DNA from: DATKUC01 sp964553615
Lineage (GTDB): Bacteria > Spirochaetota > Spirochaetia > DSM-27196 > DATKUC01
DNA length: 64,000 nt
Assembly (NCBI GenBank): GCA_964553615.1
Contig: CAZKMA010000009.1
Span: 28,565-92,564, forward strand
Reading direction: 5' to 3'
This document shows positions 1-7,353 of this stretch, piece after piece (the first letter of the stretch is position 1; each line of letters begins with the position of its first letter). The position numbers and the translations under genes were made by a program. The notes under the pieces are model-generated. The model was not told the origin of the DNA. It saw only the letters and a list, made by a program, of their open reading frames with translations, and made no database searches.

Positions 1-380
1 TCGGAAACGTTCAGCCCGGCAGACAGGCGCACCGCCTGATCAATTGAACGATTTATGAGGTGAGCCCGCCGGCGGAAATTGCGTGAAACCGGAGGACGTC
101 GCAGAAATGCCCTGAGCAGATCGATCTGCCGCACCAGAACCGCTCCCTGGAGAACACAGGCATACACCACTACCCCGATCAGAGCGAGCGATGCGCGATC
201 AATTCCGGGCGGAGCGCTTCCAAGCGGATTGAGAAAGAACCGCCGATACAGCGTCCGGTTCCGTCGTTCACGGAGAACCTGGTCAACAAGATACCCGATG
301 ACAAAGCCGAAGAGAACGCCGAACGGACCCGCAACGATGCCCGCAGCGGCTCCAATCAGTCGCCCGAAAATTACCGGCAT
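1..380 (-). CDS. DjlA/TerB-like membrane protein, N-terminal part (cut by window edge)
   Basis: The ATG is at 380 on the minus strand, two bases after the stop of the upstream gene, so the pair is probably translationally coupled. About 126 residues are visible before the window ends. Residues 1-32 form a glycine-rich membrane hairpin (GRLIGAAAGIVAGPFG then LFGFVIGYLVDQ), the arrangement seen at the N-terminus of DjlA-type co-chaperones (one membrane segment followed by a TerB-like helical domain and a C-terminal J domain). The following residues are basic and helical. The J domain, if there is one, lies outside the window, so the DjlA assignment is an inference from the N-terminus alone. Confidence 0.4.
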   Translation of the reverse strand, partial: MPVIFGRLIGAAAGIVAGPFGVLFGFVIGYLVDQVLRERRNRTLYRRFFLNPLGSAPPGIDRASLALIGVVVYACVLQGAVLVRQIDLLRAFLRRPPVSRNFRRRAHLINRSIDQAVRLSAGLNVS

Positions 381-382
381 GG

Positions 383-2104
383 CTACTCCGTCGACTGCGC
401 CGCGAGGGTCAGAAGCGCAAGTCCAAGGAGAACCGCCTGCGTGGCAACGAGCACCACGAGTGTAACCGTGAAGCCGGTATACAGCTGCAGGAATCCCAGA
501 ATCAGCCGAAATCCGTAGGTATACAGCCGGACGGCGTAATTGATAACGAATGGAACCACCGGGATGAGAAGCAGCGCAAGGAGCGGGGGCCTCGTCAGGT
601 ATCGGCTGCGCAACCTCCAGCCAAGACTGGTTGCAAAAAGTGACAAAACCACGAAACTGAACGGCATGAGCAGCCTGAGGAGAATCTCCAGATAGATGGG
701 TTCCGGAGAGTACCCATACGAACGGAGCATCTTCACCGATGTCCAGAGGGGCACCAGGCCAACCGATGCGAGATGACCGGACCCCGCTGCAATCATATCC
801 AGATCCGACGGCGGAACAGCCAGCCGGAAAACCGGCCCGGTATCCTTCGGTATGGCCCCGGCATATACGGTCGGCTCAATGCGGTTGTCTGCGTCCTCCC
901 GGTCTATCGCGCGCAGCACGAGGTGCTTTCCTATCACCTTGCCATACGGTGCCTTCAGATGCAGCAGCACCTTACCGTCGGGAGAAATACGGAACAGTTC
1001 GACATCCATTGCATATATCCCCTGCGGGACGGTCACGAGCTTCCCGAGGTAGAGAAACTCGGTGTATTTGTCGGTACGCCCATTCAGGAACAGGACCTGT
1101 TGAACACCCGGCAGCGACGCGATTCCGGTTACTTCGTCGGTGAAAAAGGAAATACGACGCACGGCTTCCTTCGCCGCTGCAAGGTATCTTTTCACGTCCG
1201 GGTCCTGGGGAACCTTCTGTGAGAGCGCCAGGAAGGTGTAGTAGGCATCTATCGACTTGTCCGACTCGAGGTCGAGAAACCCTTTTCGCTTCTGCTCGAA
1301 AATGCTCGCCTGCTCTTTCTGGAGCTTGGAAAGGTCGACCTGCTGTATCTTGTCCAGAGACCGGGACTGAAGGCGTCTGGCGTCCGGCAGCCCTGCGTCA
1401 GATTGGAGCGCCAGCGTCGCGTAATAGTAGGAAGAGAAGTAGTCCTCGTTCGTGAAATAGGTGTTCCCTCGCGCAAGAAGCTCCGGACCCGAGAGCCCGT
1501 CCGGCGCGCCTGTTACGGGAGGAACCGAATCAGCCTTCCTGCTGCCGGATTCAGGCCCGGGTTCCGAAAGAAGCCGGGCTCTCGCGCTTCGAAACAGTTC
1601 GTCGCCACGATCATCCAGCGGATTTATCGCTCGATACTGAGTAGAGCGGGTAAGCGCGATCTGATACTTCCCGTCTTTCAACGCGGCAGTGGCAGTCTCA
1701 AGCAGTTCCCGGGAAAACGCGGTGTTGTAGGTGTAGGTGTCCAGTTGGAGCACCTTCTGCGGCATAATCCATTCCCGAGAAAACGCATACACAAGCGTCA
1801 GAAAGAGTAGAAGAACTATGGGTACCCTCACGAGAGATGGAAAACTGGCGGACCGTCCGGCACCTACCCGAAGATCCATGTCGTGAATAAAGACCGAAAA
1901 ACCGAGCAACAGCGCAGTACACTGCAGAGGAATCGCGTAATCGATCACATTCACGAGCGAGTTGTTGAACACCCATCCCCAATAGTAGATGGAGAGCACC
2001 TCACGTACGGGAAACTGAAAGAGTGAAAGAAAAAGGAAATACAGGAATCCGGCAAGATAGGTCAGGAACACGATCAGGACGATCCGGCTGCTCACTCTAC
2101 TCAC
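383..2104 (-). CDS. LptF/LptG-like permease with TPR-like insertion in the periplasmic domain
   Basis: A protein of about 573 residues. Three membrane segments lie at the N-terminus (roughly residues 5-25, 48-72, 90-112) and three at the C-terminus, flanking a soluble region of about 330 residues. This 3+3 topology, and the C-terminal stretch with a DLDM...LWTSVKMLRSYGY...LEILLRLLMPFSF pattern, resemble LptF/LptG (YjgP/YjgQ) permeases. The soluble region is longer than usual and begins with two TPR-like helical repeats (about residues 115-165 and 205-260) before a beta-rich part. The GTG at 2104 overlaps the stop of the upstream gene; a second in-frame GTG at 2095 is possible. It is immediately followed by the DjlA-like gene. 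Family assignment is by topology and local pattern, so moderately sure. Confidence 0.5.
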   Translation of the reverse strand: MSRVSSRIVLIVFLTYLAGFLYFLFLSLFQFPVREVLSIYYWGWVFNNSLVNVIDYAIPLQCTALLLGFSVFIHDMDLRVGAGRSASFPSLVRVPIVLLLFLTLVYAFSREWIMPQKVLQLDTYTYNTAFSRELLETATAALKDGKYQIALTRSTQYRAINPLDDRGDELFRSARARLLSEPGPESGSRKADSVPPVTGAPDGLSGPELLARGNTYFTNEDYFSSYYYATLALQSDAGLPDARRLQSRSLDKIQQVDLSKLQKEQASIFEQKRKGFLDLESDKSIDAYYTFLALSQKVPQDPDVKRYLAAAKEAVRRISFFTDEVTGIASLPGVQQVLFLNGRTDKYTEFLYLGKLVTVPQGIYAMDVELFRISPDGKVLLHLKAPYGKVIGKHLVLRAIDREDADNRIEPTVYAGAIPKDTGPVFRLAVPPSDLDMIAAGSGHLASVGLVPLWTSVKMLRSYGYSPEPIYLEILLRLLMPFSFVVLSLFATSLGWRLRSRYLTRPPLLALLLIPVVPFVINYAVRLYTYGFRLILGFLQLYTGFTVTLVVLVATQAVLLGLALLTLAAQSTE

Positions 2105-3065
2105 TGTCGATCTCCCGTTTCCACCGATCAAAGGGCGGCAGGAGGACGTTAATGACAAACAGGAAAAATCCGATCAGGAGAATACCCGCCGGGGCGACGT
2201 AGGAGACAAAACGCGGCTGCACGATGGCGGCTGCGAATTCCCGAAACGAAGAGCTCTGGAGAAAGGTCCCGGCCGCGAGAAGCAACCGAAGCGCTGCGAA
2301 CGCAAGGATGCCGTTGAAAAGCGGCCAACGCGTCAGACGGATCAGGAACCAGAAGCCGGTCACACAGAACACGAACGCGAACACGGTACCAAGATACAGG
2401 GCGGAGTACCAGCGGGGTTGACCCCAGAAATAGTGTCCAAGCCCGCGTGCGTCCGCAAAGAGCGATTCGAGCACCGGCGCCGGTTGAAACATGTGCACGA
2501 AGGACGTTGCCGAATCGGCAATTCGGTACTCTCTCCCTGTTTCGGGTATTCGAATCTGATGTGTCTTCGGATCTACAAGCGCCTCATGGACCAGACGGAA
2601 CCCCGGTTCTTCGCCGTGACGGTAAACCGTCACATTTGTGAGGCTCAACCCCACCACCGATTCGGCGTAGAGATAGTCCTCTCCGAATCGGTAAACAAGT
2701 TTCGAAACAACGGTGTGAGAGGGGGGAATAGTCGGAGATAGTGAGACTCGGACCGCCTGGACACCGTAAATTCCGGAAACAAGAGCGGCCCCCGAAACTG
2801 CAGTCAGCAGAAACAGTGCAGTGAAACGAAACCGGCTCACGTTGAGCACCGGGAAAAGGGCAACGACAATTGAGATAAGGACTGCAACCGGATACACCTC
2901 GTGCAATCCGTTCAGCATCACGATTGAGAACAGTCTGGTGGACAGGCCTCGGCCCGGAATGTACGCCGCTCCCCAGACGGAAAGCACGTACAGCCCCACC
3001 AGCAGAGCCGTGGTGAGCAGGCACACCAGGACGAAGCGAACGGGTACCAGGACTGCACTTTTCAC
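2097..3065 (-). CDS. Six-helix membrane protein, possible LptF/LptG-like partner
   Basis: About 322 residues if it starts at the GTG at 3065; an in-frame GTG at 3083 is an alternative, and neither has a convincing ribosome-binding site. Three membrane segments (near residues 8-30, 47-70, 78-100) are followed by a roughly 110-residue soluble domain and three further segments. This is the LptF/LptG layout, and the gene overlaps the start of the better-matching LptG-like gene downstream. Sequence similarity to the family is weak by eye, so the pairing argument carries most of the weight. The reading frame stays open upstream to 3287, but that part has no membrane or secretion character and runs into the DnaA-box region. 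Confidence 0.4.
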   Translation of the reverse strand: MKSAVLVPVRFVLVCLLTTALLVGLYVLSVWGAAYIPGRGLSTRLFSIVMLNGLHEVYPVAVLISIVVALFPVLNVSRFRFTALFLLTAVSGAALVSGIYGVQAVRVSLSPTIPPSHTVVSKLVYRFGEDYLYAESVVGLSLTNVTVYRHGEEPGFRLVHEALVDPKTHQIRIPETGREYRIADSATSFVHMFQPAPVLESLFADARGLGHYFWGQPRWYSALYLGTVFAFVFCVTGFWFLIRLTRWPLFNGILAFAALRLLLAAGTFLQSSSFREFAAAIVQPRFVSYVAPAGILLIGFFLFVINVLLPPFDRWKREIDSE

Positions 3066-3430
3066 AACGGCTGATCGTAACACGGCGCATGGACTCTTGC
3101 AAGCGGACCAATAAAGCGTTACCCGGTCACAAGATATGAGTATATCTGTGGGGTTTTCCGCATTCAATACACAGGTTATCCACAGGGTGCGGGACGCGTG
3201 TCCGCATTCTTCCCATTTGCAGTAATTCTGCGCCGAAACGAGTTTTTTGTGAAGAAAGGCATTGACTCTGATTAAACCGTTTGTCAATAAGGAGTTATTG
3301 GATTCCCGGGAAAATGCCGGTTGAAAACTACGATTCTGTACCCCATATATCCTACAAGGATGTGTAGCGGATAGGCTGAATCTATTGTTTTATTAACAGG
3401 TTATCCACAACCAATGTGGTACGTATATTG
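3066..3430. promoter_or_regulatory. Intergenic region with two perfect DnaA boxes
   Basis: A stretch of about 365 bases without a convincing gene, richer in A+T than its surroundings. It holds two exact copies of the DnaA box TTATCCACA, at 3176-3184 and 3401-3409, in the same orientation and both inside the longer shared word ACAGGTTATCCACA. Between them lie AT-rich runs (for example 3240-3300) and a small GC hairpin near 3189-3206. No dnaA, dnaN or gyrB gene is in the window, so this could be a DnaA-controlled promoter, a DnaA-titration site or part of an origin. The sequence alone does not decide. Confidence 0.5.
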
Positions 3431-4099
3431 CTAAAACAGGCAGTAGCCCTGACCATGAGCCGTCTCTATCAGCTCACCGTTGCCCGGGGGGACCACCACA
3501 TGCAGCTTTTTTCGTATGTGAGACACATGCATATCCACCACACGTGAGTCAGGCGCTTCGCGCCCCCACAGCGCAAAATAGAGCGCCTGCCGGGTAACAA
3601 CCCCGCCTCGATGCCGCGCAAGCATTGCCAGTATGCGATATTCGGGATAAGAGAGCGGGAGCTCACCAAGCGGACCGACAACACGGTCACGAAGTACGCT
3701 CAATGCCCCCCATGCATAGCCGATCCGCACTTCGAAAGCCTGCCGCGAGACCCGTGCCCAGAGTTCCTCTGCGTCCCAGGGCTCGCGAAGGTAGTCACAG
3801 CAGCCAAGAATGAACGCTTCCGATATGGCAGACGAGCCGCCATACGCTATGACCGGAGTACCCTCGACATTTGAAGTTTCGAAAAGTGTGTACATCCATC
3901 GGACAGGCAGCACAACGACGTCACCCGGTCCGTCTTCGATGTCGACTTGATTGATTGCGTCGCTACCGTCAGGCGTGTCGCCGTAAACAACCTGAACCGA
4001 GGCAGGAAGCCCCCCGCGTTGGAAAAAAAACCGGACGCTCTCGCCCAGCGGACGATCGTCCGTTAGAAGAAGGACAACAGGATCATCCACCTGCCTCAT
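3431..4099 (-). CDS. OmpR-family winged-helix regulator with degenerate receiver
   Basis: A 222-residue protein. Residues 1-120 have the fold pattern of a receiver domain, including the acidic pair (TDD, residues 13-15). The phospho-acceptor position in the VVVLPVRW stretch is Pro65, the Thr/Ser switch position falls in AYGG, and the conserved lysine before proline reads Glu106 (YLREPW). Phosphorylation in the usual way is therefore unlikely. Residues about 128-222 are a normal winged-helix output domain (PLSYPEYRILAML, VVDMHVSHIRKKL, TAHGQGYCLF). The start overlaps the end of pspA by 17 bases, so it is probably co-transcribed with pspA and the ybjN-like gene. No sensor kinase is nearby. Confidence 0.75.
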   Translation of the reverse strand: MRQVDDPVVLLLTDDRPLGESVRFFFQRGGLPASVQVVYGDTPDGSDAINQVDIEDGPGDVVVLPVRWMYTLFETSNVEGTPVIAYGGSSAISEAFILGCCDYLREPWDAEELWARVSRQAFEVRIGYAWGALSVLRDRVVGPLGELPLSYPEYRILAMLARHRGGVVTRQALYFALWGREAPDSRVVDMHVSHIRKKLHVVVPPGNGELIETAHGQGYCLF

Positions 4100-4892
4100 C
4101 GTGCATTTTCCGTTTCAGCTCCTCGAGCGCCTCATCGCCGGAAGGATTCTCAGTCCCGCCACTTTTCTGGGAGGATTGGTCCGTTGCGGCGTCTCCTCCC
4201 TGTGCGGTCTTCGGTCCCTCAATGGACATGCGTTTTTTCAGATCATCGAGCAGCAAATCGGCACTCGAGCTTCCGCTCTCCAGTGCCTTGAATTGAGAGT
4301 CCAGGTCGGAATCCTTTCTCATGTCGTCCAGCTCGCCCATGGCGTCAGCCTCGGCCTCTATCTGATCAACCCTGGCGGTCATTCGATCAAACACCTCAAA
4401 TGCCGAAGTGTCGGACATGCCGCCCATGGTCTGCTGAATCTTCTTCTGAGCTTCCGCCCGCTTTGCACGTGCTATAAGCAGGTTTTTCTTCCGCTGCGCC
4501 TCCTCGATCTTCTGCTGCAGTCCGCGAAGAGCTTCCTTGAGCTTCTCGACGGACTGATGCTGCGCTTCCCATTGCTGCTGATACTGGTTCGAATAGTTTT
4601 CGTATTCCTGCTTGCGCAGAAGTGCCTCTCTTGCAAGATCGTCTTTTCCGGCACGGACCGCAAGCATTGCCTTGCGCTCCCACTCCTGGGTTTGAGCGCG
4701 ATTCTGCCCGATCTCCCGTTCGAGACGTTTTTCATCCGCAATTGAAGACGCAACGCTTTTTTTTGCTTCTATGAGCTGCTGATTCATGTCCACAATCAGC
4801 TGATTCAGCATTTTTTCCGGGTTTTCAGCCTTGCTGATCATATCGTTCAGGTTGGACTTAACCACCCGTCTGAATCGGTCAAAGATACCCAT
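4083..4892 (-). CDS. pspA: PspA/IM30 family phage-shock protein
   Basis: A 269-residue, charged, almost wholly helical protein starting MGIFDRFRRVVKSNLNDM, the amphipathic N-terminal helix typical of PspA/Vipp1 (ESCRT-III-like) proteins that bind and repair the inner membrane. Long coiled-coil helices fill residues 25-185. The segment after about residue 195 is low-complexity (Gly/Ser/Gln) and ends in a short helix (ALEELKRKMHDEAG), which resembles an extra C-terminal element. A good ribosome-binding site (GGAGG, seven bases before ATG) sets the start. The ybjN-like gene ends 12 bases upstream and the regulator gene overlaps its end, suggesting one envelope-stress operon. No pspB or pspC is present. 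Confidence 0.9.
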   Translation of the reverse strand: MGIFDRFRRVVKSNLNDMISKAENPEKMLNQLIVDMNQQLIEAKKSVASSIADEKRLEREIGQNRAQTQEWERKAMLAVRAGKDDLAREALLRKQEYENYSNQYQQQWEAQHQSVEKLKEALRGLQQKIEEAQRKKNLLIARAKRAEAQKKIQQTMGGMSDTSAFEVFDRMTARVDQIEAEADAMGELDDMRKDSDLDSQFKALESGSSSADLLLDDLKKRMSIEGPKTAQGGDAATDQSSQKSGGTENPSGDEALEELKRKMHDEAGG

Positions 4893-4904
4893 TACAAGGC
4901 CTCC

Positions 4905-5285
4905 TTACATATTCCTGTACTTGGAAAGTATTGGATAGTGCTGTGCGAGGGCAAGTCCTATTGCGTCGAGTGATGCCTGGAACTCTTCGTAATCCATAGT
5001 ATCGAACTCCAGGGTGTCAAACAGGATAATGTGGTCCTCTTCAATTGCATAGGCTCCGTGCACCATATCCGCATTCAGCCGCAGAAGTTCTTCGTACAGC
5101 TCCGGCCTGTGCTCCGGCGGTGTCTCCATGACCTTCGCACGAATGGTTACCAGAGAATCCTGTGCGAACACCAGCACATTTCCCAGCCCTTTTTCGCTGT
5201 CATTGATGAGCCAGACGTTCTCACTTACTTCCTCATGGGTCAAGGATAGATTGATCATGTACCCTTCGATTTTTGATTTAACCAT
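4905..5285 (-). CDS. YbjN-domain protein
   Basis: A 126-residue acidic cytosolic protein. The start at 5285 is chosen because AGAAGGAG precedes that ATG at ideal spacing; the frame extends upstream but without signal. The pattern (LSHEEVSENVWLIND-like opening, VLVFAQDSLVTIRAKVM, LLRLNADMVHGAYAIEEDHIILFDTLEF) is that of the YbjN/secretion-chaperone-like fold. Such proteins are often near membrane-stress genes and are proposed to be chaperone-like, but no enzymatic role is known. It ends 12 bases before pspA, so it is likely the first gene of that operon. Confidence 0.7.
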   Translation of the reverse strand: MVKSKIEGYMINLSLTHEEVSENVWLINDSEKGLGNVLVFAQDSLVTIRAKVMETPPEHRPELYEELLRLNADMVHGAYAIEEDHIILFDTLEFDTMDYEEFQASLDAIGLALAQHYPILSKYRNM

Positions 5286-5388
5286 GGGAACTCCTTCTGT
5301 GATTGAGCGTATCACACCTGACTGCGCAGCAGCGCGCGGCTCACCCACCGGAGCCGTGGCTGCGGCAAAATTCGATATCGATGCAGAC

Positions 5389-5940
5389 TCAGCCCAGGAA
5401 GACCTGACCCGAGTTGTCGATTGCGAGGATAGTCTTGCACTCTGAACAGCGGAATCGACCCGCCTTTGTTGCCTTCAGTTTCTTCGAACATATTGGACAC
5501 TTGAAGATCTTCGGAAAGACGTCGGACTCGACGGAAACCCCTCCCTTGGCAAAAAATTCCACCGCTTCGTCGAGATTGTCCTTGATATTGAAGAACTGGG
5601 AGAATCCGAGCAACTGGAATACTTCGTACACCTTCGGCTGGATCTCCAGCAGGACAAGGTCTCCCCCGCGCGGCTTCACGGCCTTGAGAAATGCGGTAAA
5701 TGAACCTATACCGGTACTCGAAACATAGTTGAGCCCGCCGCAATGGAAGATGAGCCTCGTAAAACCCGACTCGATCGCACGATTCACGCGCTTCTGAAAG
5801 AAGTTGGAGTTATACGTATCGATGTATCCGGTCAGGAAGAGAATCAGCGACCCATCGACCGAGTCCACCTTCTGCAGACGAATCTTGAGGCTTTCATCTT
5901 TTTCTTCGTCGAATCCCGGAACGATGTCGTTGTTGCTCAT
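5389..5940 (-). CDS. STAS-domain anti-anti-sigma-like protein with C-terminal zinc ribbon
   Basis: A 183-residue protein. Residues 17-125 are a STAS domain (LILFLTGYIDTYNSNFF, then LIFHCGGLNYVSSTGIGSF); the serines in YVSSTG align with the serine phosphorylated in SpoIIAA/RsbV-type antagonists. Residues about 143-175 carry two CxxC pairs (CPICSKK and CSECK), a probable zinc ribbon that is not part of ordinary SpoIIAA proteins. The likely role is a partner-switch component relaying a serine-kinase/phosphatase signal. GGGGAG precedes the ATG. No cognate kinase or sigma factor is adjacent. Confidence 0.8.
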   Translation of the reverse strand: MSNNDIVPGFDEEKDESLKIRLQKVDSVDGSLILFLTGYIDTYNSNFFQKRVNRAIESGFTRLIFHCGGLNYVSSTGIGSFTAFLKAVKPRGGDLVLLEIQPKVYEVFQLLGFSQFFNIKDNLDEAVEFFAKGGVSVESDVFPKIFKCPICSKKLKATKAGRFRCSECKTILAIDNSGQVFLG

Positions 5941-6066
5941 GGCTCCCCTTCAATCTGCTGGAGCAGTGTCTGCAAGAGCAGCATGCTCAGAGCTCACTGG
6001 ATATTTTTACATGAGAAGGTCTCGAGAAGATCTTCTCCCTAATAGTATTAGTCGGACGATTCTTTG
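5941..6066. other. Short intergenic region between the STAS and SDR genes
   Basis: This gap of 126 bases holds the upstream region of the STAS gene and the 3-prime end of the SDR gene, both on the minus strand. No clear hairpin terminator or additional gene was recognised. Confidence 0.3.
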
Positions 6067-6804
6067 TCAAATCATTCCGGCCGAAAGATCAATAATAGCT
6101 CCATTAATGAGGTCACCACCGGCACAAATCATCTCCGCGACAAATCTGCCAATCTGTTCCGGCTGCTGGAGCCTGCGCGTCCGCGAACGCGAAGTCCACT
6201 CAGTTCTCTGCTCGTCTGTTATATATTCGGTATCAACATAGCCGGGCGTTACAACATTGCACGTAATATTTTTCGCACCGTATCCGCGCGCAACCGATTT
6301 TGCAAGGACTCCAAGGCCAATTTTCGCCGCCGAATACGCGGCAACGGTCGTATATCCCCGCATCGTGTCACCGCCGGTTGCCCCGAAAAGCACTATGCGC
6401 CCATAATCGCGGCGGGACATTCCGCTGAGAGCGCGGGAAACGAGATATCCAGGAAGTGCCAGATTCAAACCGGTCAGATAACTCCAGTCGGCCATGTTCA
6501 TCCCGGCGAGAGACGCCTGGAGATATGGACCGAAGGCGCAGATCAGAATGTCGACCGTCTCGGAGGCAACACCCAGAACCTCGGCATCTTCAAGCGAACG
6601 AATCTCCTGCATGACCAGACTCGCCTGAACGCCGCTCGATCGAACCCGCTCGACAAGCCGTTCTCCCTTTTCCCTATTATGACCGCCGTGAATGATCAGC
6701 CCGGCGCCAAGACGCGCAATCTCGAGAACCACCGCCCGGCCGATACCGCCGGTACCGCCCACAACGAGCGCGGTCTTTCCCTTCAGATCCGCAGCTGCCG
6801 CCAT
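6067..6804 (-). CDS. Short-chain dehydrogenase/reductase (FabG-like)
   Basis: A 245-residue SDR. The N-terminal Rossmann motif is visible (ALVVGGTGGIGRAVV, about residues 12-26), followed by the NAG-like region (ILICAFG, about 85-91) and the catalytic Tyr-x3-Lys (YSAAK, about 155-159), with GATGG in the place of the catalytic serine strand. A PG motif (VVTPGYVDT) follows, as in the family. NADP(H) is the likely cofactor but the substrate cannot be told. There is no clear ribosome-binding site; a possible promoter (TTGTCT, 17 bases, TATCCT) lies directly before the ATG and overlaps the divergent promoter of the next gene. Confidence 0.85.
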   Translation of the reverse strand: MAAAADLKGKTALVVGGTGGIGRAVVLEIARLGAGLIIHGGHNREKGERLVERVRSSGVQASLVMQEIRSLEDAEVLGVASETVDILICAFGPYLQASLAGMNMADWSYLTGLNLALPGYLVSRALSGMSRRDYGRIVLFGATGGDTMRGYTTVAAYSAAKIGLGVLAKSVARGYGAKNITCNVVTPGYVDTEYITDEQRTEWTSRSRTRRLQQPEQIGRFVAEMICAGGDLINGAIIDLSAGMI

Positions 6805-6831
6805 GATCGAAGGATATCACATCCGCAGGAT

Positions 6832-6861
6832 TTAGACAAAGCGCGGGAATGCTGCTATACT
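6832..6861 (+). promoter_or_regulatory. Sigma70-type promoter giving a near-leaderless transcript
   Basis: TTAGAC at 6832-6837 and TATACT at 6856-6861 are separated by 18 bases. The ATG of the exported-protein gene follows at 6871, only nine bases after the -10 element, so the expected transcript starts within about four bases of the ATG. No ribosome-binding site is present. Confidence 0.5.
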
Positions 6862-6870
6862 CGATGGATC

Positions 6871-7353
6871 ATGAAACGGAATCTTCTGGTTCTGCTGATT
6901 TTCTTTGGCTCAATAGCCATGCTTTTCGCGGCAAATCAAAAGGATTTTGACAACACCGTGAATTTCAGTCTCAACATCGAGCAGATCGATACCCTCGTTT
7001 CGCAGTCAAAACAGGCCCAGATCGACCGGAATAGATACCTGATTCTCAACGGAGCGGTCGCGTCAATCGAGATTATCCGTCCCGATGAAAAGGACTTCCT
7101 CGCGCTCGTCGAGCTGGTGTCGGGCAAGTGGACCGGTCTCGAAAAGGTGAGCCTCTATCGAGTCTACGTGATCCTTTCAGGTCCCGAATACTTCAAACGA
7201 CTTCCCGCGCAGCCTCCGCGTACCCCGGAGCCAGGCATGATAGCGGTCAACGACAAGATCCTCGTGGTAGGCACATTTGCAGATGTCGGCCAGGCGCCGG
7301 ACGGCAAGATGGTAGCCGTCATACGCGGCGACAAGGTTCGCCTGCTTCAGTAG
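6871..7353 (+). CDS. Exported protein of unknown function
   Basis: A 160-residue protein with a clear Sec signal peptide (residues 1-20: a basic MKRN start, a hydrophobic core, cleavage near LFAAN). The mature part is a small mixed alpha/beta domain with strands such as RYLILNGAVASIEII, VELVSGKWTGLEKVSLYRVYVIL and KILVVGTFADVG. I do not recognise the family. It lies divergent from the SDR gene and its end overlaps the end of the sigma54-activator gene by seven bases. The ATG follows a -10 element directly, without a ribosome-binding site. Confidence 0.65.
   Translation: MKRNLLVLLIFFGSIAMLFAANQKDFDNTVNFSLNIEQIDTLVSQSKQAQIDRNRYLILNGAVASIEIIRPDEKDFLALVELVSGKWTGLEKVSLYRVYVILSGPEYFKRLPAQPPRTPEPGMIAVNDKILVVGTFADVGQAPDGKMVAVIRGDKVRLLQ

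Noticed and set aside
2105..2158. ATG at 2158 as start of the LptG-like protein
   Set aside because: The added 18 residues overlap the upstream gene and lack membrane-protein character; the GTG at 2104 sits at the overlap with the preceding stop.
3066..3430. Chromosomal replication origin
   Set aside because: Only two perfect DnaA boxes, no dnaA/dnaN/gyrB nearby, and gene direction does not switch here; kept as a DnaA-box region only.
4101..4745. Long plus-strand reading frame opposite pspA
   Set aside because: It is the complement of the PspA coiled coil; its leucine-rich product reflects the codon pattern of the real gene.
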